NCBI GenBank assembly: GCA_964445115.1
Contig: CAYUJU010000008.1
Coordinates: 1-64,000, forward strand
Direction of reading: 5' to 3'
DNA: 64,000 bases
Source of the DNA: CAIJXJ01 sp964445115
GTDB taxonomy: Bacteria; Pseudomonadota; Gammaproteobacteria; Burkholderiales; Methylophilaceae
Shown piece by piece: positions 16,774 to 24,145 of this stretch. The position numbers and the translations under genes were made by a program. The notes under the pieces are model-generated. The model had not been told where the DNA came from and did not search any database. It saw nothing but the letters and a program-made list of their open reading frames with translations. The first letter of the stretch is position 1; every line of letters starts with the position of its first letter.

Positions 16774-18687
16774 ATGACCTCACGCGCACAACAACGCTCC
16801 CTGCTCAACCTCTATTTCCTGGCGACCTGGCTGGTGCTGCTGGGAATCACGCAAGGCACGCTCGACTTTTCCACCGCGGCCACCTACGGCCCGCTGGCGC
16901 TGGTGTTCCTGGTCTCGGCGTGGCTGAGTTACTGCGGACTGTACTTGCTCCCAGCCCTGCTCATCACCCGCGCCACCGCGGCATTGGTCCACCGCAAGGT
17001 ACCGGATGACGCGATCGTGTCTGGCCAGCTGGTGTACGCCCTGGCGATCCTGACCGGGGCGATGACCACGCTGTTTTTCTATGCCAATGCCAAGCTGCAC
17101 ACGCTCTACGGCATCTTCGTCAACGGCTTCGTGATCAACCTGATCGTGACGCCCGGTGGGCTGGCCTCATTGGGCGGCAGCGATGCGACCAACCTTGGCT
17201 TTGCCCTTATCGCCGCCGCATTTCTGCTTGGGCACGGCGCGCTGCTGGCCCTGATCTACTGGATGCTTCGCAAGCGCCCCCACGCCCCGCAGATCCCCGC
17301 CCGCTTCTTCAAAGCCGTCGTCGTCGCACTGCTTCTCAGCCTGCTTGCGGACCGTGGCATCTACGCCTATAGCGATGCGTTCGGACGCACCGACATGCTC
17401 GCCCTCTCCGAGGACGTACCGTTTTACACTGGCCTCACCGCAAGAAAGCTCTTCCGAAAAATGGGTTTCAAGGTCGACCGTGAACGCAAGCTTGCCGGCG
17501 TCAAGCAAGGGGGACACCTCAACTACCCGGCACGCCCGCTGCAAACCCGTCACACCGACAAGCCTTACAACATCGTCTGGCTAGTCGCCGAGTCGTGGCG
17601 CGCAGATACGCTGACGCAAGACATCATGCCATCCACCAAGCGCTTCGCCGAGCAGGCCCAGCACTTCACCAACCACTACAGCGGTGGCAACGGCACACGC
17701 ATCGGGGTGTTCACCATGTTCACCGGCATCCCCGGCACCTATTGGGACGCCTTCCTCAAGGAACACCGCGGAGCGGCCATCATCGACATCCTGAAAGACC
17801 ATCAGTACCAGATGTCGTTCTATACCAGCGCGGCCTTCACCTACCCCGAGTTCGACAAGACCATCTTCAGCCAAGTCCCGAAAGACCACCTGCACCAGAT
17901 TGATGCCCCGATGGAAGGCTGGCAGAAAGACCGGCTCAACGTACAACACATGCTGGAATTCATCGGGAGCCGCGACACCAGCAAACCGTTCTTCACCTTC
18001 ATGTTCTTCGAGTCGCCGCACGCCCGTTATTATTTCCCTCCGGAAAGCGTGATCCGCCGACCCTACATGGAAGACATCAATTACGCCACGTTGAGCAAGG
18101 AAGCCCTGGTCAGCGACATGCCGCTGATCAAGAACCGCTACCTCAACGCAGTCCACCATCTGGATAGCCAGTTCGCACGCGTGTTCGACTACCTGAAGCA
18201 AAACGATCTGCTGGACAACACCATCGTGGTCGTCACTGGCGACCACGGGGAAGAGTTCATGGAACACGGATTCTGGGGACACAACTCCACTTTCTCCGAG
18301 CAGCAGGTACGCCCACCGCTGGTATTGTGGATCCCGGACACCCCCCCGGCCGTTCATGACAAGCTCTCCAGCCACATGGACATCGTCGCGACCTTGATGC
18401 CACGATTGGGTGTCACCAATCCACCAGCCGACTACACGGTGGGCATCGACCTCATGTCCTCGGCCATCCGCGAACACATTGATCTCAGCGACTGGTCGCG
18501 CATGGGCTATGTCGACCAGATGACAAAAATCACCCTGCCCATGAACATGAAGGGGATCGGGTCGGGCAAAACCACCGGACCCAACGATCAACCCTTATCT
18601 GCGGTGCTGGCGGAACAAGCCTTCGAGCGGGAACAGCCGCACCTGGTGCAAATGATGCAGGAGTTCGGCCAGTTCACCAGCAAGTAG
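16774..18687 (+). CDS. Inner-membrane DUF3413/sulfatase-fold protein (YejM/PbgA-like)
   Basis: 637 aa. About five membrane helices in residues 10-200 (DUF3413 region) followed by a large periplasmic alkaline-phosphatase-superfamily domain (about 255-600). Putative metal and nucleophile positions are visible: AESWRAD, GGNGTRIG (Thr), GDHGEEF and the following HNSTFSEQQVRPP. In enteric bacteria YejM/PbgA senses LPS and controls LpxC degradation by FtsH through LapB; other family members are enzymes. Whether this copy is catalytic is not clear. Neighbours do not fix its role; an LPS-related role is an inference. Confidence 0.82.
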   Translation: MTSRAQQRSLLNLYFLATWLVLLGITQGTLDFSTAATYGPLALVFLVSAWLSYCGLYLLPALLITRATAALVHRKVPDDAIVSGQLVYALAILTGAMTTLFFYANAKLHTLYGIFVNGFVINLIVTPGGLASLGGSDATNLGFALIAAAFLLGHGALLALIYWMLRKRPHAPQIPARFFKAVVVALLLSLLADRGIYAYSDAFGRTDMLALSEDVPFYTGLTARKLFRKMGFKVDRERKLAGVKQGGHLNYPARPLQTRHTDKPYNIVWLVAESWRADTLTQDIMPSTKRFAEQAQHFTNHYSGGNGTRIGVFTMFTGIPGTYWDAFLKEHRGAAIIDILKDHQYQMSFYTSAAFTYPEFDKTIFSQVPKDHLHQIDAPMEGWQKDRLNVQHMLEFIGSRDTSKPFFTFMFFESPHARYYFPPESVIRRPYMEDINYATLSKEALVSDMPLIKNRYLNAVHHLDSQFARVFDYLKQNDLLDNTIVVVTGDHGEEFMEHGFWGHNSTFSEQQVRPPLVLWIPDTPPAVHDKLSSHMDIVATLMPRLGVTNPPADYTVGIDLMSSAIREHIDLSDWSRMGYVDQMTKITLPMNMKGIGSGKTTGPNDQPLSAVLAEQAFEREQPHLVQMMQEFGQFTSK

Positions 18688-18719
18688 CCGATGGCGGCCA
18701 CCCTGCATTCTTTGCCATA

Positions 18720-19445
18720 ATGACACCCATGAACATGACAAACACCCACCACACCGACCTCCCTCTCTGGGCATGGCTTTGGTTCCCTCCACTCATGCTG
18801 CTGGTGCAGTTCTCGGCCTGGCACTTCGACCCTGCGTTCGAAGCGCGTTGGATCGGCATGCGCGAGTTTGGCGCCGTCGAGATCGGCACCGTCTTGGTTT
18901 ACCTGCCAGGCATCCTTGCCGGCCTCCTTGCCCTCCGGCTCCGGCAGCACCTGCCCACCTGGTGGCTGCAAGCATGGCTGCTCGTTTTCGTGCTCGGCTG
19001 TTTCTACATCGCTGGGGAGGAGGCCAGTTGGGGACAGCATTACCTGCAGTGGAACACCCCCGAAACCTGGGCCGCCATCAATAAACAGCAAGAGACCAAC
19101 CTGCACAACACCAGCACCTGGCTCAACCAAAAGCCGCGCATCGCCATGGAACTCTGGATCCTGATCGGTGGCATCATCATGCCGCTCCGCGCGCGGTTGC
19201 AAAACATTCGCTACACCCCGGCAGATTGGGGCTACTGGATATGGCCCACGGCGCTGTGCCTGCCGGCGGCACTGCTGTGTTTCTTCATCAAGTTGCCGAT
19301 CCATCTGGAGAAATGGCTGCATCTGGATCAGCCGCTCTTCAGCGGATTCAACCTGAATGAAATCCACGAGTACAACATCGCGGTGTTTCTGACCCTTTAT
19401 CTCTGTTCGTTCTATATTCGACTGAAACATGCAGCAAACCAGTAA
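18720..19445 (+). CDS. Multi-pass membrane protein with GEE-SWGQ motif, function unknown
   Basis: 241 aa with about six hydrophobic helices. Between helices 3 and 4 lies AGEEASWGQ followed by QQETNLHNTSTWLN; a conserved acidic-SWGQ / ETNLHN pair of this kind marks a family of uncharacterised bacterial membrane proteins. The polar conserved residues on one loop suggest an active or ligand site facing one side of the membrane. It begins 32 nt after the sulfatase gene, so co-transcription and an envelope role are plausible. A second ATG at 18732 is an alternative start. Confidence 0.65.
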   Translation: MTPMNMTNTHHTDLPLWAWLWFPPLMLLVQFSAWHFDPAFEARWIGMREFGAVEIGTVLVYLPGILAGLLALRLRQHLPTWWLQAWLLVFVLGCFYIAGEEASWGQHYLQWNTPETWAAINKQQETNLHNTSTWLNQKPRIAMELWILIGGIIMPLRARLQNIRYTPADWGYWIWPTALCLPAALLCFFIKLPIHLEKWLHLDQPLFSGFNLNEIHEYNIAVFLTLYLCSFYIRLKHAANQ

Positions 19446-19449
19446 CGCC

Positions 19450-20466
19450 ATGGACAAGCGGGCGCAGATCCTGCTCAAGACTCTGGTTGAACACTACATC
19501 AGCGACGGCCAGCCGGTCGGCTCGCGCACGCTGTCGAAATGCTCCGGGCTGGATCTATCCCCCGCCAGCATCCGTAATGTCATGTCCGATCTCGAGGAGA
19601 TGGGCTTCATCGTCAGCCCGCACACCTCGGCAGGCCGCATTCCCACGCCGCGCGGCTATCGCATGTTCGTCGACACCCTGCTCACGGTACAACCGCTGCA
19701 GCAACAGGAAATCCGCCAACTGGCCCACACGCTCTCCTCTCCGGACCCGCAGGAACTGATTTCCAGTGCGGCAACGATGCTCTCCAGTCTGACCAGCTTT
19801 GCCGGTCTGGTGATGGTGCCCAAACGGCGACAAGTGGCATTCCGGCAGTTGGAGTTCCTGCCCCTGTCGGAAAAGCGCATCCTGCTGATCATCGTCACCA
19901 CAGACGGCAACGTGCAGAACCGCATCATTCTGACCGACAAAGCGTACAGCCCCTCGGAACTGACGCAGGCCGCCAACTTCTTCAACCAGCACTACGCAGG
20001 CAGCACGCTGGAAGATGTCCAGCGCCACCTGCACGCCGAACTGCAACAGATGCAGTCTGACATGACGCGCCTGATGACCGCCGCGCTTGAAGCCAGCGGC
20101 AAAGCGCTCAGCGAGGATCAGGACAATGTGGTGATTTCAGGGGAACGCAACTTGCTGCAGGTGGAGGATCTGTCCACCAACGTCAGTTCCCTGCGCAAAC
20201 TCTTTGAGGTGTTCGAGCGCCGCACCACCCTGCTGCAACTGCTCGACACCAGCCAGAAAGCCGACGGCATCAACATCTTCATCGGGGGCGAATCCGGGCA
20301 CCTGCCGCTGGACGAGTGCAGCCTGGTCACCGCGCCGTATGAAGTTGATGGCCAAGTTGTCGGCACACTCGGCGTCATCGGCCCGACGCGCATGGCCTAC
20401 GAACGCGTCATTCCCATCGTCGACATCACCGCAAAACTGCTTTCCAACGCACTTTCCACGAATTAA
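19450..20466 (+). CDS. hrcA: Heat-inducible transcription repressor HrcA
   Basis: 338 aa from the ATG at 19450 (MDKRAQILLKTLVEHYI), which matches the usual family start; an upstream ATG at 19429 overlapping the membrane protein gene is possible. N-terminal winged helix (SPASIRNVMSDLEEMGF, SAGRIPTPRGYRMFVD), a GAF-like dimer domain and a C-terminal FIGGESGHLPLDECSLV segment. HrcA binds CIRCE operators in front of groE/dnaK operons and depends on GroEL. No CIRCE element is seen in front of its own gene. Confidence 0.95.
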   Translation: MDKRAQILLKTLVEHYISDGQPVGSRTLSKCSGLDLSPASIRNVMSDLEEMGFIVSPHTSAGRIPTPRGYRMFVDTLLTVQPLQQQEIRQLAHTLSSPDPQELISSAATMLSSLTSFAGLVMVPKRRQVAFRQLEFLPLSEKRILLIIVTTDGNVQNRIILTDKAYSPSELTQAANFFNQHYAGSTLEDVQRHLHAELQQMQSDMTRLMTAALEASGKALSEDQDNVVISGERNLLQVEDLSTNVSSLRKLFEVFERRTTLLQLLDTSQKADGINIFIGGESGHLPLDECSLVTAPYEVDGQVVGTLGVIGPTRMAYERVIPIVDITAKLLSNALSTN

Positions 20467-20478
20467 GGCTGGAGCCCC

Positions 20479-21570
20479 ATGAGCCATTTCAACCCAGAGC
20501 CCCCCTATGCCCACGGCACGCCCCCTCGCGTCGGCGTCCTGCTGGTCAATCTCGGCACGCCGGATGCGCCGACCCCGTCCGCCCTGCGGCGCTACCTCAA
20601 GCAATTCCTTAGTGATCCACGTATCGTGGAGATTCCCCGCCTCATCTGGTGGTTGATCCTCAATGGCATCATCCTCAACGTCCGCCCGCGCAAGTCTGCT
20701 GAAAAATATGCCCAGATCTGGACGGAGGAAGGATCGCCGCTACTGGTGCATACCCGCCGCCAGGCCACCATGCTGCGCGGATTTCTGGGTGTGCGCGGGG
20801 TACAGGTCGAAGTCGAATTCGGCATGCGCTACGGCAACCCTTCTGTCGCCTCGGCTATCGCCAGCCTGAAATCCAGAAACTGTGACCGCATCCTGATCGT
20901 TCCGATGTACCCGCAATACGCCTCCAGCAGTACCGCATCCGCTCTGGACGCGGTTTGGGAAACGCTGCAGCACACTCGCAACATGCCCGAGATTCGCACG
21001 GTGCGGCATTACCACGACCACCCGGGCTACATCGCCGCGCTGGCAGCCAGCGTACGCGAGCACTGGGCCATGCAGGGGGGCAAGCCGGACAAACTGCTGA
21101 TGAGCTTCCATGGTGTCCCGAAATTTTCACTGGACAAAGGCGACCCCTACCACTGCGAATGTCACAAGACTGCGCGCCTGCTGGGAGAGGCACTGGAGCT
21201 CTCTCAGGCACAGTACCAGGTGTGTTTCCAGTCACGTTTCGGTCGCGCGGAATGGCTACAGCCTTATTTCTCGCAGGTTCTCGAAACCCTGGGGCAAGCC
21301 AAGACACGTCGCGTCGACGTGATCTGCCCGGGTTTTTCCAGCGACTGTCTCGAAACATTGGAAGAAATTGCCATGGAAGGCAGAGAAACTTTCCTGCATG
21401 CAGGCGGCGGCGAATATCACTACATCCCGGCATTGAATGAGCGTGATCCATGGATTCATGCGCTAGCCGACGTGGTACAGCAGCACCTGCAAGGGTGGAC
21501 GCTGACGGCAGACGAGGCAGCGCTGGAACAATCCCGACTGCGTGCATCCGCGATGGGGGCATCGAAATAA
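20479..21570 (+). CDS. hemH: Ferrochelatase
   Basis: 363 aa. Inserts Fe(II) into protoporphyrin IX in the last step of haem synthesis. Motifs: VGVLLVNLGTPDAPTPSALR at the N-terminus, LLMSFHGVPK (active-site His), QVCFQSRFGRAEWLQPY and VICPGFSSDCLETLEEI (catalytic Glu). It follows hrcA by 12 nt, and hrcA-hemH adjacency is common in betaproteobacteria. Confidence 0.96.
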   Translation: MSHFNPEPPYAHGTPPRVGVLLVNLGTPDAPTPSALRRYLKQFLSDPRIVEIPRLIWWLILNGIILNVRPRKSAEKYAQIWTEEGSPLLVHTRRQATMLRGFLGVRGVQVEVEFGMRYGNPSVASAIASLKSRNCDRILIVPMYPQYASSSTASALDAVWETLQHTRNMPEIRTVRHYHDHPGYIAALAASVREHWAMQGGKPDKLLMSFHGVPKFSLDKGDPYHCECHKTARLLGEALELSQAQYQVCFQSRFGRAEWLQPYFSQVLETLGQAKTRRVDVICPGFSSDCLETLEEIAMEGRETFLHAGGGEYHYIPALNERDPWIHALADVVQQHLQGWTLTADEAALEQSRLRASAMGASK

Positions 21571-21605
21571 AACCGGACGGTTAGTTGCGGCGAGCGCAAA
21601 TCCTG

Positions 21606-21634
21606 TTTACTATTAACTGAACATACAATAAATA
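21606..21634 (+). promoter_or_regulatory. Probable sigma-70-type promoter before the hemerythrin-like gene
   Basis: TTTACT (21606-21611), a 17-nt spacer and TAAATA (21629-21634) in a conspicuously AT-rich stretch. An inverted repeat CATAC(21622-21626)/GTATG(21635-21639) brackets the -10 box and could be an operator. A good AGGAG ribosome site lies before the ATG at 21668. Confidence 0.5.
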
Positions 21635-21667
21635 GTATGCGTAATAGTCAGCATCGAGGAGCGTCAC

Positions 21668-22177
21668 ATGGGGTTTTTCAGCAGAGTCCTGAATCTGGTC
21701 CGTCGCACGGAGCAACCTGCCAAGCCGTTGGAAACACGTCATGAAGGCGGCATACGTTACGATGCCGACCTCGTCCCCAGCCTGAAGCAAGACTACCAGA
21801 ATCTGCTCGGCATTTACGGCGAGGTCAGCCGTGCCGCAGCCGACTCTCGCTTTGATTTGGTCAAATCCAGGCTACACGACCTCAAGCACAACCTGCAGAC
21901 GCACCTGGTAGTTGAAAATGTACGTTTTTACGTCTACCTGCAGCAACATCTTGCCAGCGATCAGAATGCCTCCGCCCTGATTGCCGACCTGCGCAAGGAG
22001 ATGGATGGCATCGCCCGCGCTGCAGTCCAGTTCGTCAACCGCTACGAAACCGCCGAATTCACCCCCGAATTAGCCGAAACCTTCCGCAAGGAACTGGCGG
22101 GCATCGGGGAAGTTCTGGTGAAACGGATTTCTACGGAAGAATCCAGGCTGTACACGCTCTACATGCCGAGTTACTAG
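21668..22177 (+). CDS. Hemerythrin-like (HHE fold) protein with incomplete metal-ligand set
   Basis: 169 aa. The layout resembles hemerythrin-domain proteins of betaproteobacteria: a short basic N-terminus (GFFSRVLNLVRR), helix 1 with LKQDYQNLLGIYGEV, helix 2 with HDLKHNLQTHLVVENVRFY, a third helix with RKEMDGIARAAVQFV and a C-terminal EESRLYTLYMPSY. In relatives the first helix has DH and the second has H---E ligands; here Tyr stands where His is expected (DYQNLL), so a di-iron site may be partial or absent. Possible role in oxygen or nitric-oxide sensing, or structural only. It is followed 13 nt later by a small gene of unknown function. Confidence 0.65.
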   Translation: MGFFSRVLNLVRRTEQPAKPLETRHEGGIRYDADLVPSLKQDYQNLLGIYGEVSRAAADSRFDLVKSRLHDLKHNLQTHLVVENVRFYVYLQQHLASDQNASALIADLRKEMDGIARAAVQFVNRYETAEFTPELAETFRKELAGIGEVLVKRISTEESRLYTLYMPSY

Positions 22178-22190
22178 GGGGTGCAAGGAC

Positions 22191-22523
22191 ATGATTGCCG
22201 AAATCAAGAAGTTGCTCTCCGTCGAACGCCACAACACGATACGCGGCTTTTCCGCTACACCGAACGACACGGTGTACGCCACGCCACGCGATTACATGAA
22301 GATCATCCTGAACGAAAGTGGCATCAAAGGTCAGGTCGCAATGTGCTTTCTGGACGAATCCACCCTGGTATTGCTGGTCAGAACGCAACATCATCTCAGC
22401 CACGAGATCACTAGCGACCTCAAGAGAAAGTTGCTGGAACGCATCAACAAAATGGGAGGATGTCGGCTTCCCAAGGACATTTTCTGGTCGCTGGGCGCAC
22501 CGGTGAACCCCGGCGCGAACTAA
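22191..22523 (+). CDS. Small conserved-looking protein of unknown function
   Basis: 110 aa, soluble, no signal peptide. It starts 13 nt after the hemerythrin-like gene with a GGGGTGCAAGG-type leader, so it is probably its operon partner. The predicted pattern is alpha/beta with charged helices (SHEITSDLKRKLLERINKM) and an N-terminal helix (MIAEIKKLLSVERHN). No family recognised. Confidence 0.55.
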   Translation: MIAEIKKLLSVERHNTIRGFSATPNDTVYATPRDYMKIILNESGIKGQVAMCFLDESTLVLLVRTQHHLSHEITSDLKRKLLERINKMGGCRLPKDIFWSLGAPVNPGAN

Positions 22524-22526
22524 GAG

Positions 22527-22671
22527 CCTATTTCAGTAAGCTGGCGAGCCGCCAAATCGGAGCGCCCAGAACGCAGTACCAAGACAGCAAACGTGGTACG
22601 GCGAGGAGTTAGCGCCGCGCAAGCCCGAGTTGGCAAGCATAGCGCCTAATGAAATAGGAGCTATGCTTGCC
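22527..22671. repeat. Inverted-repeat element between convergent genes
   Basis: Outer 9-bp inverted repeats CCTATTTCA (22527-22535) and TGAAATAGG (22650-22658) bound about 130 bp. A second perfect 11-bp inverted repeat, GGCAAGCATAG (22632-22642) and CTATGCTTGCC (22661-22671), overlaps the right end. No open frame and no T-run, so it is not a normal terminator. The structure is like a small non-coding mobile or REP-type element lying between convergent transcription units. Confidence 0.5.
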
Positions 22672-22716
22672 CATCAACGTATAAAACCCGCACCGCCGTA
22701 GCACAGGCGTAGAGGT

Positions 22717-23262
22717 TCAACGCAGCGCGTAAATGGCGGGCAGGTTGCGCCACCAACCGTGGACATCCATCCCACAACCGAAGACGTAACGATCAGGAAG
22801 TCGCAGGCCAACAAAGTCGGCTTCGATCGGTTTCTCGCGCCCGATTTCCTTTTCCGTCAATACCGCGACCACCACGCGCGCTGCACCGGCAGCCAGACAC
22901 TTATCCCGGACTGCGGCCAACGTATGACCTTCGTCCAGAATGTCGTCGAGCAGCAACACGGTCCTGCCTGCCACGTTTTCTCCCGGGGAGACCTTCCACA
23001 CCAGATGCTGGCCACTTGTTCCGTTGTGGTAACGGCTAGCCTGCACGTAGTCAAATTCCAGAGGAAAATCGAGCAAAGGGAGCAGCTGGCCTGCGAAGAA
23101 AACTGCGCCCCCCATCACGCACAATACCAGCGGTTGGGTGTCAGCGAACGGACCCCGGATCGCCGCGGCCATCTGCTGGATAGCGGCGCTGACGTCATCC
23201 GCGGAATAAATCAGCTCCGCCTGTTGCAGATACTGCTCGGGGCCCAGCATCGAAGAATTCAT
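22717..23262 (-). CDS. Hypoxanthine(-guanine) phosphoribosyltransferase family protein
   Basis: 181 aa. Salvages purine bases with PRPP. The PRPP-binding motif VLLLDDILDEGHTL is complete, with the preceding substrate-binding strand and a C-terminal DRYVFGCGMD segment typical of the Hpt branch. Its start overlaps the stop of galU (ATGA), and it is the last gene of the 41-kb leftward run. Hpt (not Gpt) is favoured by length and the N-terminus, but base specificity is not proven. Confidence 0.88.
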   Translation of the reverse strand: MNSSMLGPEQYLQQAELIYSADDVSAAIQQMAAAIRGPFADTQPLVLCVMGGAVFFAGQLLPLLDFPLEFDYVQASRYHNGTSGQHLVWKVSPGENVAGRTVLLLDDILDEGHTLAAVRDKCLAAGAARVVVAVLTEKEIGREKPIEADFVGLRLPDRYVFGCGMDVHGWWRNLPAIYALR

Positions 23263-24134
23263 CGCTTGCCCTCGAAACTCTGGAGATAGGCCGCAAACTC
23301 AGCACCGATCTCGGGGTGGCGCAACGCGAACTCGACATTGGCTTTCATATAGCCCAGTTTGCTACCGCAATCGTAGCGTTTCCCGGCAAACCGATAGGCC
23401 AGAACGTCTTCCTGACGTAACAGGGCCGCAATCCCGTCCGTCAGTTGAATCTCGCCGCCCTTGCCGGGCGTGACGTTCTCCAGGCACGCGAAAATCCGCG
23501 GCGTCAAAATATAGCGCCCGACTACCGCGAGGGTGGAAGGTGCCTCTTCCGGCTGGGGTTTTTCCACAATGCCCTGCATTTTCAGCAAGCCATCTGATAC
23601 TTCGACCGCATCCACGATCCCGTAGCTGGAGGTTTCCGAACGGTCCACGTCCTCGACGCCAATGACCGATGCACCATGTTCGCGATACAGCGCCACCATC
23701 TGATTCAGCGAAGGCGGATCGCCATCCATCAAGTCGTCGGCCAGAATCACGGCGAACGGTTCATCGCCGACAACGGGCTTGGCACACAGCACGGCATGCC
23801 CCAGGCCCAGCGCTTCTGCCTGGCGAATGTACACACAAGTCATGCCTTTGGGCACGATGCTGCGCAGGGTTTCCAACAGTTGCTTGCGGCCACGTGCCTC
23901 CAACTCGGTCTCGAGTTCATAGGCTTTATCGAAGTGATCCTCAATGGCCCGCTTGCTGCGCCCGGTGATGAAAACCATCTCCGTGATCCCGGCCGCCATG
24001 GCCTCTTCCACCGCGTACTGGATCAGCGGCTTGTCCACCACCGGCAACATCTCCTTGGGGCTCGCCTTGGTGGCAGGCAAAAAACGCGTCCCCATGCCGG
24101 CGACGGGAAAAACAGCTTTCGTGATCTTGTTCAA
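23259..24134 (-). CDS. galU: UTP-glucose-1-phosphate uridylyltransferase
   Basis: 291 aa. Makes UDP-glucose for surface glycans. Motifs: KAVFPVAGMGTRFLPATKAS at the N-terminus, KEMLPVVDKPLIQYAVEEA, ILADDLMD and GKGGEIQLTDGIAAL. The start is a TTG at 24134, placed 8 nt after an AGAAGG ribosome site and 11 nt after the stop of the previous gene; the frame remains open upstream, but that part overlaps the dehydratase gene and has no GalU character. Position at the end of the sugar locus fits. Confidence 0.93.
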   Translation of the reverse strand: MNKITKAVFPVAGMGTRFLPATKASPKEMLPVVDKPLIQYAVEEAMAAGITEMVFITGRSKRAIEDHFDKAYELETELEARGRKQLLETLRSIVPKGMTCVYIRQAEALGLGHAVLCAKPVVGDEPFAVILADDLMDGDPPSLNQMVALYREHGASVIGVEDVDRSETSSYGIVDAVEVSDGLLKMQGIVEKPQPEEAPSTLAVVGRYILTPRIFACLENVTPGKGGEIQLTDGIAALLRQEDVLAYRFAGKRYDCGSKLGYMKANVEFALRHPEIGAEFAAYLQSFEGKR

Positions 24135-24145
24135 TGGACAGCCTT

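Noticed and set aside
19390..19450. CIRCE operator upstream of hrcA
   Set aside because: No TTAGCACTC-type inverted repeat is present; the region is coding for the upstream membrane protein.
22632..22671. 11-bp inverted repeat as a Rho-independent terminator
   Set aside because: The loop is 18 nt and no T-run follows on either strand.
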